A stretch of DNA of 64,000 bases from Trichococcus paludicola (GTDB taxonomy: Bacteria; Bacillota; Bacilli; Lactobacillales; Aerococcaceae). A program made the position numbers and the translations under genes. Positions 48,157-56,065 of the stretch are shown here, piece by piece. Positions within the stretch are counted from its first letter, which is position 1. Every line of letters begins with the position of its first letter. The notes below the pieces were generated by a model. That model saw nothing but the letters and a program-made list of their open reading frames with translations. It was not told where the DNA came from and ran no database searches. The stretch lies in the NCBI RefSeq assembly GCF_003052295.1, contig NZ_QBLC01000005.1:62001-126000 (forward strand). Reading direction: 5' to 3'.

Positions 48157-48300
48157 TGAAAAAAGATGGATAACAGTGAGATATCCATGGTTTCAGATCA
48201 CCGGAGGTCGAAAAAGATGAATAATAAAAAGTTATTCATATTTCTGGACCAATTTGGAATAAAAAAGATGAATAACAGACAGCTATTCATCTTTTCGGAC
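48157..48300. repeat. 51-bp triple-repeat element, copy 3
   Basis: ATG triplets at 48166, 48217 and 48268, again 51 bp apart, in the same unit order as copy 2. Units are close to copy 2 (AACAGTGA-ATATCCATGG, then AATAATAAAAAGTTATTCAT). Frames are open on both strands. Differences from copy 2 fall in both stems and loops. Confidence 0.85.
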
Positions 48301-48332
48301 TTGCCGGTAACCAAGTAAATGTAGGAAATGTG

Positions 48333-48386
48333 CAAAAAAGTTAAGGAACGCCTCATCATTTTGGAGGCATTCCTTAACTTTTTTCG
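48333..48386. terminator. Bidirectional terminator between esterase and phosphatase genes
   Basis: AAAAAAGTTAAGGAA-GCCTC and complement form a stem of over 20 bp with a short loop, flanked by A and T runs. The rest of the gap to 48492 shows no feature. Confidence 0.85.
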
Positions 48387-48492
48387 GTTATCAGGATTTA
48401 TCACTTCGGTAACTTTGATTTAATCCTATTCGTCAGCTCGGATTCCCCGGCCGACGAACCAGAATACCACAGAACCGCGAAACCATAAAACC

Positions 48493-49062
48493 TTAGAATC
48501 CGTGCCGTTCGACTTCCAGCAGCGCGAAGGTTTTCTCCTCCGAATCATATTCGTACTTGAAGACGCAACAGTTGGTGATGCCTTCTTTCACCACTTCATG
48601 GGGATCCTGCCAAGCACTCAGGAAGTGGAAGCAGGCGCCGCCGTGGGAGACGGCGAGCACAGTCTGGTGGTCGTCCTGTTCCATGATTTCCGTGCAGGTC
48701 TGGACCATCCGGTTGCGCACATCTTCCCTGGATTCACCGCCGTACTGCACGAAAAAGGTGCTTTTGTCTTTTGGATTGAGGTCTTCGCTTTCGCCTTCGA
48801 AGGTGCCGAAATGCATCTCCTTCAGGCCTTTCAGTCTTTGGTAAGGCATCAGTTCGCTCGTCACGATTTCCAACGTATCGCAGCTGCGTTCGGATGTGGA
48901 GCTATAGGCATGATCGAGCTCAATATCGGTAAAGTAGGCACTGGCGATTTCGGCTTGGTGAATGCCGAGCTCCGTTAAAGGCGAATCGCAAGCGCCCTGG
49001 ATTTTTCTCCGGACATTGAAGAGGGTCTGGCCATGGCGCATCAAGTATAAAGTTTTTTTCAT
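48493..49062 (-). CDS. Histidine phosphatase-family protein
   Basis: A 189-residue phosphoglycerate-mutase-like phosphatase. The phospho-acceptor His10 lies in YLMRHGQTLFN, the second histidine in AVSHGGACFHFL, and the acid Glu in MHFGTFEGE. AGGAGG before 49062 sets the start; a longer frame extends upstream without a ribosome site. These enzymes remove phosphate from small metabolites; the substrate cannot be read from sequence. It stands alone. Confidence 0.9.
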   Translation of the reverse strand: MKKTLYLMRHGQTLFNVRRKIQGACDSPLTELGIHQAEIASAYFTDIELDHAYSSTSERSCDTLEIVTSELMPYQRLKGLKEMHFGTFEGESEDLNPKDKSTFFVQYGGESREDVRNRMVQTCTEIMEQDDHQTVLAVSHGGACFHFLSAWQDPHEVVKEGITNCCVFKYEYDSEEKTFALLEVERHGF

Positions 49063-49194
49063 TTGAGGACCTCCTGGTATGTTGAGCGTATGTATATCAA
49101 TTATACTACTCGCTTCGGGTAACAAGTCAACAGGGAGTGTCTCCGCATATTTGCCGTTCTCATACATGTGGTTGAGGTGATACGCTACACTGGT

Positions 49195-49368
49195 TTTCTA
49201 CTCCGGCGAGAGGAGGCTACGCCGGAGTTCGGCCCACATTTAAATACTGTGCTCCGATGAGAACTTGCTCGCAGGAGAAGAACCCGCAAGATACCGCTGT
49301 TCTCCGGTGTGGGGATCCTCGCCGGAGGAGCGCGACGATTCGGGGGCGCTCAGCGTGGGAATTCGCTC
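49195..49368. repeat. CTCCG/CGGAG stem-loop element, diverged copy C
   Basis: Three successive hairpins: CTCCGGCGAG...TACGCCGGAG, GCTCCGATGAG...CTCGCAGGAG and TTCTCCGG...CGCCGGAGGA. Spacing and wording match the 189-bp array. No gene lies between 49063 and 49488. Confidence 0.6.
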
Positions 49369-49393
49369 GCCGCAATTATTTCCGCGAAAACGC

Positions 49394-49424
49394 TTGACCT
49401 GAAGTTAACTCCAGGTGTTATGCT
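49394..49424 (+). promoter_or_regulatory. MerR-type promoter of the MFS gene
   Basis: A -35 TTGACC (49394-49399) and a -10 TATGCT (49419-49424) are separated by 19 bp, the over-long spacer typical of MerR-family activation. The spacer region holds an inverted repeat, ACCTG-AAG-TTAA-CT-C-CAGGT-like, at 49397-49416 with one mismatched pair. No merR gene is in the window. Confidence 0.65.
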
Positions 49425-49488
49425 TTAGCCTAACAAGTTAGCGATTACAAAGCCAAGAGGTGCTTCATCGTAGAAAGGCGGTATCCAT

Positions 49489-50703
49489 TTGAAAAAAGAT
49501 CTGTTATTGAAAATTTCCATCCTGTCGGCCTCGTTGGTTGTGGTTTCGGGAGGGGCCATCGCTGCCAATATCCCGGCCATGGCGAAAACATTCGCGGATG
49601 TTCCGCTCCAAACAGTGGAAATGCTGTCGACCATCCCATCCCTTTTCATCATTATTTCGGTGTTGATGAGCAATCTGTTCGCGCGTTACTTGGGTTACAA
49701 ACGCACAATCCTGATCGGAATCGCCATCGTCCTGGTCTCCGGTATCGTTCCGGCACTGATCGACAATTTTTGGATCATTCTCATATCGCGGGCGCTCTTC
49801 GGCTTCGGGGTGGGGATGTTCAATTCCCTCCTCGTGGCCATCATCAGCCATTTTTACGAAGGGGACGAAAGAGCAGCCATGATCGGTTACCAGAGCGCCT
49901 TCGAAGGGTTGAGCGGGATGTTTATGACATTCGCGGTCGGGCAGCTGCTGAAGGTTCATTGGCAAACCTCTTTTTGGGTCTATCTGATCGCTATGCCCGT
50001 CTTCATCCTGTTCCTGCTGTTCGTCCCGAATGTCGCGTATGACGAAATCGGCAAAGAACGGTCTACGGATGGGGGAATGAAAGCCTCGGCCGTCCGGAAA
50101 AACAGCGAGCCCGCTCTCGGCAAACGGGACTTCCTTGGATATATCGTGTTGCTCGTCATAGCCGTCATCATCTACATGTCCATCGCGGTGAAAGGCACGA
50201 CCTTGATGACCACGCTGGGATACGGCGATGCGACGGACGGCAGCAACATCCTCGCCCTGATTGGGGTTGGGGCCATGTCAGCCGGTTTTCTTTTCGGGAA
50301 GGTGTACCGGATCACACGAACCTATACGCTTCCAATCTCATTCTCCGTCATGAGCATCGGCATGTTTTTGATCGCGTCATCGAACAGTGTCCTACAGACC
50401 AGCATCGGTGCAGTCATCTGTGGATTTTCCTTCAGGACGTTCCTGCCTTATCTTTTCAACAAAGTCAGCACTTCCTCTGCCGGCAACGCGGCTTACCGGA
50501 CTTCGTTGATTTTGGTCGGCTTCAATATCGGCGCAGCCTTCTCGCCATACGGCATCGTAGTATTGGAGCGGCTGTTCCAGGTGAACTCGGTGCGCGGAAT
50601 CTTCTATATAGAAGCGGCGATCCTGCTCGGGTTGGCGGTATTCAGATTTGTGATTACTGTGAGGAAACCTCGGGAAAATCCGCAGATTGCTGCAGCAGAA
50701 TAG
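49489..50703 (+). CDS. Major facilitator superfamily transporter (efflux type)
   Basis: A 404-residue MFS protein with 12 hydrophobic segments, a central hydrophilic loop (about residues 190-210), the loop motif ARYLGYKRTILIG between helices two and three, and RALFGFGVGMFNSLL in helix four, as in drug/H+ antiporters. It starts with TTG, preceded by AAAGGCGG. Behind a MerR-type promoter, it is probably an inducible exporter of a toxic compound; the substrate is unknown. Confidence 0.85.
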   Translation: MKKDLLLKISILSASLVVVSGGAIAANIPAMAKTFADVPLQTVEMLSTIPSLFIIISVLMSNLFARYLGYKRTILIGIAIVLVSGIVPALIDNFWIILISRALFGFGVGMFNSLLVAIISHFYEGDERAAMIGYQSAFEGLSGMFMTFAVGQLLKVHWQTSFWVYLIAMPVFILFLLFVPNVAYDEIGKERSTDGGMKASAVRKNSEPALGKRDFLGYIVLLVIAVIIYMSIAVKGTTLMTTLGYGDATDGSNILALIGVGAMSAGFLFGKVYRITRTYTLPISFSVMSIGMFLIASSNSVLQTSIGAVICGFSFRTFLPYLFNKVSTSSAGNAAYRTSLILVGFNIGAAFSPYGIVVLERLFQVNSVRGIFYIEAAILLGLAVFRFVITVRKPRENPQIAAAE

Positions 50704-50727
50704 AATTAATAAATAAAATAAGACATT

Positions 50728-50775
50728 AAAAATCACCCACGAAGGATCTGGAGTCCTTGGCGGGTGATTTTTTTG
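50728..50775. terminator. Bidirectional terminator between MFS and Fe-S genes
   Basis: AAATCACCC and GGGTGATTT with inner pairing, flanked by A-rich sequence and seven Ts. Confidence 0.8.
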
Positions 50776-50796
50776 GTAAACGGTATGGACATCCGG

Positions 50797-51138
50797 CTAG
50801 TTTTTAGTTTGGTCCGGTGGGCAATCATTTTTTTCCTCAGGGCTGCCTTCCGTTTCGTCGGGCTCCATGGCTCCCAAAGGAAAGGTCGGCAGGATTTCTT
50901 CGGATCCTTTCAAGCGGTACTTTAGCGCTCCTGAAGGACAAGTATGGATAACGCGCGCTACTTCTTCAGGCGCATCCGCATCAGGCAAGATCCAAGGTTT
51001 TCTTTTCGTATCGAAAATTGCGTGATTCCCCCGCACGCAGTTGCCGGAGTAGGTGCAGACACTTAAGTTGAAGTAAACATCGACCTTTTCCCCTGTGTAT
51101 TTTCGATAGCCGTGCGCTAATAATTCGGACTCGTTCAT
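50797..51138 (-). CDS. YjdI-type (4Fe-4S) mono-cluster protein
   Basis: A 113-residue protein with an N-terminal 75-residue domain of the divergent single-cluster ferredoxin family: YRKYTGEKVDVYFN, CTYSGNCVRG, RKPWILPDADA and HTCPSGALKYRL. The three conserved cysteines would bind the cluster. The acidic C-terminal tail (from about residue 85) is not part of the domain. GGGGAG before 51138 fixes the start. A possible -10 TATAAT is near 51193 on the minus strand. The function of YjdI proteins is not known. Confidence 0.82.
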   Translation of the reverse strand: MNESELLAHGYRKYTGEKVDVYFNLSVCTYSGNCVRGNHAIFDTKRKPWILPDADAPEEVARVIHTCPSGALKYRLKGSEEILPTFPLGAMEPDETEGSPEEKNDCPPDQTKN

Positions 51139-51312
51139 AATTATGGCTCCCCTTTCGGACCGCTTTTTTGGTAGCGGGTTCATTTGTGATTATTATATCA
51201 TTCTGGCCATAAAATCCATACAGGAAGGGTAGTCATATGCGTTGATAAGTAGTAGACTAGGTTTGGAGAGTAGGGAACTTTTTGATGTCCCTTTATGGCA
51301 TGGAAAACAAAA

Positions 51313-51445
51313 GAATGGAGGTGAGGACAAATGGACGCAGATAGTAGTCAGGGTATAGCAGACAAACCACCTAGGTGCGGTTTTAGCCTGAATGGTTCTA
51401 AGCGGAGCCAGCCATCAGGTCTGTTTGTATCCTCAGCCCCATCGC
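51313..51445 (+). ncRNA. Candidate structured leader RNA of mgtE
   Basis: TGAGGA-CAAA near 51313-51330 can pair with TTTG-TA-TCCTCA at 51424-51436, closing a domain with at least two inner hairpins: AAACC-ACC/GGT-GGTTT, and CCTGA-TGGTTC with GAGCCA-TCAGG. It does not carry the conserved core sequences of the M-box magnesium riboswitch. It overlaps a possible small ORF, listed next. The pairing is by eye only. Confidence 0.4.
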
Positions 51446-51456
51446 AGATAATATAA
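51331..51456 (+). CDS. Possible 41-codon leader peptide of mgtE
   Basis: An ATG at 51331 has an excellent ribosome site, GGAGGTGAGG, about five bases upstream, and an open frame of 41 codons starting MDADSSQGIADKPPRCGF and ending SAPSQII, 70 bases before mgtE. Leader peptides with acidic or proline-rich starts are known to sense low magnesium in mgtA/mgtCBR leaders of Salmonella. The M-D-A-D start and the PP pair would fit that idea, but the resemblance is one of type, not homology. It could also be a chance frame in a structured RNA. Confidence 0.4.
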   Translation: MDADSSQGIADKPPRCGFSLNGSKRSQPSGLFVSSAPSQII

Positions 51457-51526
51457 ACCGGAAACTTGTCATCTATAATCTGTCTGTTGTACCTTCAAAA
51501 AGTTTAATCAATTTGGAGGTGTAGAC

Positions 51527-52864
51527 ATGGAATTGAATGAAATATTGTTAAACGCAGTAGCAAACAAAAATGTGAGAGAACTGAAGGAGCTCGTCGGCGA
51601 TCACTATCCTGTGGATGTCGCAACGGCTCTGTTTGAATTTGAAGATGAAGAATTAGCCGCCTTGCTTAATCTGTTGGAAGCGAAGGAAATCGCCGCCATC
51701 ATAGAGGAAGCGGAAGAAGAACTCCAGCAAGGCATGATGGGCTTGCTGGACTCGAAGAAGATCGTCAAGTTCTTCGCATACATGTCGCCCGATGACATTG
51801 CCGATATCCTGGGAACGATCGGTGTCGGACAACGCAAAGAAATATTGGGCATGATGAAAAAAAGCGACTCGAATGAGATCCAGATGCTTTTGGGTTATGG
51901 ACCGGACACAGCCGGAGGGATCATGACCACGAAGTACATCGCCTTGAGAAGCGAACTCAGCATGAAAGATGTGCTGCAGGAAATCCGGCGCATCGGCCCT
52001 AAAACAGAAATCATCGAAACGATTTTTGTCGTCGACAAGGCGAATGAACTGATCGGATCTGCCGACTTGCGGGATATTTTGACATCCACCGAAGATGTCA
52101 GTTTGGAAGAAATCATGAATGACAATGTCCTCTCTGTCCGCCCGGAAACCGACCAGGAGGAAGCCTCTCTTATCGTTTCCAAATACGATCTGAAGGTTAT
52201 TCCTGTCGTGAACCGGAGGAACGTTATCTTAGGCATCATCACCATTGATGATATCATCGACGTTATCGTCGATGAACAGACAGAAGATTTACTGATGCTT
52301 TCAGGGGTTAGCAAAGATGAAAAGGTCGGCAACAAAATCAGCACTTCTGTTGTCAGAAGGCTGCCTTGGTTGGTCATCAATTTGATGACTGCTTTCCTGG
52401 CTTCCTTTACGGTGGGGATGTTTGAGGATGTCATCATCCAAGTGGTCGCGCTCGCGGCTGCGATGCCGATTGTTACCGGAATGGGTGGAAATGCTGGCTC
52501 CCAGACGTTATCCGTGGTCATAAGGAGCATCGCGTTAGGGGAAGTCGATATAAAAAATGATTGGAAATATGTTTTCAACGAGGTCGGCTTGGGGTTGATC
52601 AACGGGTCGGTGACCGGTTTGATCACCGGCATCATTCTTTACTTGAGATACGATAATGTCTTTTTGGGACTCATCATTTTCATAGCCATGATTGGAAATC
52701 TCATCATCGCGGGTTTCTTCGGGTTCTTGATTCCCTTGGCCTTGAAAAAATGGGATCTGGATCCGGCAATTTCTTCCTCCATTTTCCTCACTACGGCTAC
52801 AGATGTATTCGGGTTCTTTCTCTTTTTGAGCTTGGCAAAAATGTTCTTGCCGCACTTGTTGTGA
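51527..52864 (+). CDS. mgtE: Magnesium transporter MgtE
   Basis: A 445-residue Mg2+ channel: an N-terminal superhelical domain (DDIADILGTI), two CBS domains (MTTKYIALRSELSMKDVL; IMNDNVLSVRPETDQEEA) and five C-terminal membrane helices with the pore motif PIVTGMGGNAGSQT and DPAISSSIFLTTATDV. GGAGGTG precedes the ATG. It is a single-gene unit with a long leader. In the family, Mg2+ bound at the cytoplasmic domains closes the channel. Confidence 0.95.
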   Translation: MELNEILLNAVANKNVRELKELVGDHYPVDVATALFEFEDEELAALLNLLEAKEIAAIIEEAEEELQQGMMGLLDSKKIVKFFAYMSPDDIADILGTIGVGQRKEILGMMKKSDSNEIQMLLGYGPDTAGGIMTTKYIALRSELSMKDVLQEIRRIGPKTEIIETIFVVDKANELIGSADLRDILTSTEDVSLEEIMNDNVLSVRPETDQEEASLIVSKYDLKVIPVVNRRNVILGIITIDDIIDVIVDEQTEDLLMLSGVSKDEKVGNKISTSVVRRLPWLVINLMTAFLASFTVGMFEDVIIQVVALAAAMPIVTGMGGNAGSQTLSVVIRSIALGEVDIKNDWKYVFNEVGLGLINGSVTGLITGIILYLRYDNVFLGLIIFIAMIGNLIIAGFFGFLIPLALKKWDLDPAISSSIFLTTATDVFGFFLFLSLAKMFLPHLL

Positions 52865-52885
52865 CAGGCAATCATAAAAGGTTAT

Positions 52886-52924
52886 CCGAGAGGCGCTTAT
52901 GAGATAAGCGCCTCTCTTTTTCGT
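52886..52924 (+). terminator. Terminator of mgtE
   Basis: GAGAGGCGCTTAT and ATAAGCGCCTCTC with a three-base loop, then TTTTT. Confidence 0.9.
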
Positions 52925-53051
52925 ACGTGGATGCTTTGCGGAAATCTGCCTTCAGAGCCATCGGCGATACTCATTAATTGCTGGTGTTGTATAATTTAAG
53001 AAAATCAGTTTTCTTGCAAGTTGCTCTATGACGTTTTGGAGGGGATTGACG

Positions 53052-54371
53052 ATGTTCAAAAGAAATTACAGGATGAAAATCCTTTTTGCAACACTAATAA
53101 TGGTGACGGTTATGACTGGTTGCGCGAAGGAACCATACAGGGATTCCGCGGTAGAAGAATCGGTGGCAACCAAATATACTCCTCATATATTGGACGCATT
53201 CCATATAGCTTTTGCCCCTGGTGCGGATGAAACGGAACGGACTTTCAGCTGGCATACTCGGGGCATAAACAAAAAAGCCGTAGTGGAGCTGAGCCGGCTG
53301 GATGAAGCAGGCAATATCCTGTCGAGCGAGACGTTTGAGGCGACTGTCGAAGGTGTTTTGCGCGGCCAATCAAGACACAAGGCCATCATCACCGGACTGG
53401 AGGAGAACCAGCTTTATTCCTACCGCTTCGGAGACGGCCACCGTGCCTGGTCGGAATCCTATACATTCCGGACGCAGGCGACCGAGGACGGTGACTTCAA
53501 CTTCCTGTTCTTCGGCGATCCGCAGATTGGGGCAGGCGATGGCGCCCAGATCGATGCGGACGGATGGGATCGCACGGTGACGACCGCGACGGAAATGTTT
53601 CCCGATACGGCCTTTCTTGTATCGTCGGGTGATCAGGTGAACCGCGCCAACAACCCGATCCAATATGATGGCTGGTTCTCCCCGGAAGAGCTGACCGCCT
53701 ATCCTATCATGCCCATTGTCGGTAACCATGATGCTGCCTCGTTTGCGGATTATTTCAATGTGCCGAATGAGACGGGCTGGGGAGGTGATTCCGAAGACAG
53801 CGATTTTTACTTTACCTATGGAAACACCTTGTTTCTGGCGTTGAATTCCCAAAGTAGTGATGTCGCTGAGCATAAGGAAGCGATGGAGTTGGCGATCGCG
53901 GCAAACCCGGATGCGATCCATCGGATTGTGCTCGTGCACAAGTCGCTCTACAGCAGCGCGGACCATGCGCTCGACGAGGACGTTTTGGCTTTGCGCGCCG
54001 GGTTGGTGCCCGCATTCGATGAGTTGGATATCGACGCCGTCCTGATGGGCCACGACCACGTGTATGTACGGACCTACCAGATGAAAGGCGATGCGGTTAT
54101 CGGGGAAACCGCCTACAACGAAGAGGGCGCGGCTGTCGATCCCGACGGTACCGTCTACCTGACCGGTAACTCAGCTTCCGATTCGAAATATTACGAGATG
54201 CGAGATCCTTCCGTTTATGACCGCTACTCCGCAGTCGCCCTGCAACTGGAGGAGCCGACCTACATGAATGTAGAAGTGACGGACGATTCGCTCACTTTCA
54301 CAACGTACAAAGTTTCCGATCAGTCTGTAGTGGATGCGTACAGCATTGTGAAGACATTTGGGGAGGAATGA
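53052..54371 (+). CDS. Lipoprotein metallophosphoesterase, purple-acid-phosphatase type
   Basis: A 439-residue secreted lipoprotein: N-terminal signal with lipobox VMTGC (lipid on Cys24), a fibronectin-like N-terminal domain of purple acid phosphatases (about 45-140), then a calcineurin-like domain with the metal motifs FFGDPQIG, SSGDQVN, VGNHDA, VLVHKS and MGHDHVYVR. GGAGGGG before 53052 sets the start. It probably frees phosphate from phosphomonoesters at the cell surface. Monocistronic. Confidence 0.9.
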   Translation: MFKRNYRMKILFATLIMVTVMTGCAKEPYRDSAVEESVATKYTPHILDAFHIAFAPGADETERTFSWHTRGINKKAVVELSRLDEAGNILSSETFEATVEGVLRGQSRHKAIITGLEENQLYSYRFGDGHRAWSESYTFRTQATEDGDFNFLFFGDPQIGAGDGAQIDADGWDRTVTTATEMFPDTAFLVSSGDQVNRANNPIQYDGWFSPEELTAYPIMPIVGNHDAASFADYFNVPNETGWGGDSEDSDFYFTYGNTLFLALNSQSSDVAEHKEAMELAIAANPDAIHRIVLVHKSLYSSADHALDEDVLALRAGLVPAFDELDIDAVLMGHDHVYVRTYQMKGDAVIGETAYNEEGAAVDPDGTVYLTGNSASDSKYYEMRDPSVYDRYSAVALQLEEPTYMNVEVTDDSLTFTTYKVSDQSVVDAYSIVKTFGEE

Positions 54372-54415
54372 ATCAACAAACGAGTCGGTGTTAAGTCAAA
54401 TAGATAATTGATAGC

Positions 54416-54458
54416 ACAAAAAAAGCTGATTGCGGCTATGCAATCAGCTTTTTTCTGT
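54416..54458. terminator. Bidirectional terminator between phosphoesterase and deoD
   Basis: AAAAAAGCTGATTGC and GCAATCAGCTTTTTT with a six-base loop. Confidence 0.9.
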
Positions 54459-54486
54459 GGAACAAGCGCTTGTATAAGTTTAAGTA

Positions 54487-55191
54487 TTACTCCTGGATGG
54501 CTGCTTCCAACGCAACAATGATCATGTCGTTGAATGTTGTTTGACGTTCTTCGCTGGAGGTCAATTCGCCGGTGATCAGGTGATCGCTGACCGTCAGGAT
54601 GCTGAGAGCTTTGACATGGAATTTAGAAGCCAAGTAATAAAGCCCTGCTGTTTCCATTTCGACCCCGAGTACGCCATATTTGCTCATATTGTCTGTGATA
54701 TTGGAATCACTGTAAAAGCTGTCAGATGAGTAGACGTTTCCGACGTGGATGTTCATCCCTTGTTCTTTCCCGAGCGTGTAGGCTTTATTGATCAAGTCAT
54801 AATTTCCGATAGGCGGGAAATAGGCTGGCGCGAAATCTTTGTAGATCATGGATGAGTCCGTAGCCGCCGCTTGTGCGATGATGACGTCACGGATATGCAC
54901 ATCTTCTTGGATGGCACCGCATGTACCGATGCGGATCAAGTTTTTGGCGCCAAAATCATTGATCAATTCATGGATGTACAAGGTTGCGGATGGCATTCCC
55001 ATTCCCGTACCTTGCACCGATATTTTTTTGCCCTTATAAGTGCCTGTATAGCCCAGCATGTTCCTGACGGTGTTGTAGCATACCGCATCCTCCAAGAATG
55101 TTTCCGCGATATACTTCGCACGAAGCGGATCCCCCGGTAATAGAACGATTTCCGCGATTTGCCCTTTTTCTGCATCAATGTGAAGACTCAT
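54487..55191 (-). CDS. deoD: Purine nucleoside phosphorylase
   Basis: A 234-residue trimeric/hexameric DeoD-type phosphorylase that splits purine (deoxy)nucleosides into base and (deoxy)ribose 1-phosphate. Motifs: [38 protein letters not shown], and [12 protein letters not shown] for ribose binding, with the acid Asp in [16 protein letters not shown] before 55191 fixes the start. The ribose 1-phosphate product is the substrate of DeoB, encoded divergently 900 bases away. Confidence 0.95.
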   Translation of the reverse strand: MSLHIDAEKGQIAEIVLLPGDPLRAKYIAETFLEDAVCYNTVRNMLGYTGTYKGKKISVQGTGMGMPSATLYIHELINDFGAKNLIRIGTCGAIQEDVHIRDVIIAQAAATDSSMIYKDFAPAYFPPIGNYDLINKAYTLGKEQGMNIHVGNVYSSDSFYSDSNITDNMSKYGVLGVEMETAGLYYLASKFHVKALSILTVSDHLITGELTSSEERQTTFNDMIIVALEAAIQE

Positions 55192-55270
55192 AATGATTTC
55201 CTCCTCTTTAGTGGTTAGTACCAATGATAGAGCAAAGGAGGATGAAGCGTTATGAAATCGCTCTCAGCGT

Positions 55271-55292
55271 AAGTGTGAGGATGTTCACACTT
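55271..55292. promoter_or_regulatory. CRP-type palindrome upstream of deoD
   Basis: AAGTGTGA-N6-TCACACTT is a perfect palindrome and fits the CRP consensus TGTGA-N6-TCACA. Its centre is about 60 bases upstream of the start site implied by a TATCAT -10 on the minus strand (55224-55229), a usual activator position. A cre-like GGAAAGCGTTTTCT lies at 55316-55329. The Crp/Fnr-type protein encoded at 55360 is the obvious candidate to bind. Confidence 0.6.
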
Positions 55293-55359
55293 ATTTTGTT
55301 AAAGGGTTCATTCTTGGAAAGCGTTTTCTTTGTTAACATGAAGGCACGACATCAGGAAC

Positions 55360-56016
55360 CTAGATGTTTGCGTAATCTTTCAATTTAGGAAGGTTCAAGA
55401 TGCGGATTTTCTTTGATTCCAAAGCAATGATTTTTTCATCCTGCAGATCCTTGAATGTTTTTGAAACGGATTCCCGGGTCGCGCCGATGATGCTGGCGAT
55501 CGTGCTTTGGTTCGTATGCTGGATGATCAGATCAGTGGAAGCCTCACTGTTTTCGATAAAGTCAAGCAAGGTACGACAGACGCGGGTGTGGACGCTATGG
55601 AATGTGAGATTCTGTATTTGCCTGTTCAATGCCTTAAAGCGTTGATTGTAAATACGGAAGATATTTTTCAGAAGAGCTTTATTCTCATAAAGTAAGGTAG
55701 TGAAATCTGCTTGGGATAAATAGTAAATTTCTCCATCTTCAATCACTTCCACAGAAGAGAGAGCGTTGCCGTCCGAAAAAAGTTCGATCTCGCCAAGCAC
55801 TTCATGTCTTTTTGCGAAACCGAGTATGAGCTCCTTCCCTTCATACATGCGATAAACTTTCAGCATGCCGCTCTTGATGATGTAAATTTTTTCGATGGGA
55901 TCATCCTCGAAGATAAGCATATGGTTTTTCTTGTACTTCCTCGATGGGAGCTTTGAAAGGATGGTTTGAACTTGTTCGTCGGTCATACCATCAAATAGTT
56001 GAATGCTTTTACTCAT
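55360..56016 (-). CDS. Crp/Fnr-family regulator
   Basis: A 218-residue regulator: N-terminal cyclic-nucleotide-binding-like barrel (PIEKIYIIKSGMLKVYRMYEGKE, residues 39-61; GEIELFSDGNALSSVEV) and a C-terminal helix-turn-helix (TIASIIGATRESVSKTFKDLQ), whose R-E-S-V-S-K recognition helix resembles that of CRP. It has no cysteine cluster like FNR. GAGGTG before 56016 sets the start; the longer frame upstream is an overlap with deoB sequence. Set between deoD and deoB, it probably controls nucleoside catabolism; the effector is unknown. Confidence 0.88.
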   Translation of the reverse strand: MSKSIQLFDGMTDEQVQTILSKLPSRKYKKNHMLIFEDDPIEKIYIIKSGMLKVYRMYEGKELILGFAKRHEVLGEIELFSDGNALSSVEVIEDGEIYYLSQADFTTLLYENKALLKNIFRIYNQRFKALNRQIQNLTFHSVHTRVCRTLLDFIENSEASTDLIIQHTNQSTIASIIGATRESVSKTFKDLQDEKIIALESKKIRILNLPKLKDYANI

Positions 56017-56065
56017 AATTTCACCTCGTTTAAAATTGTAACATGAAACAGAAAGGAAGGGTATC

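Noticed and set aside
51313-51445. M-box magnesium riboswitch
   Set aside because: The conserved M-box core sequences are not present, so only an unclassified leader is reported.
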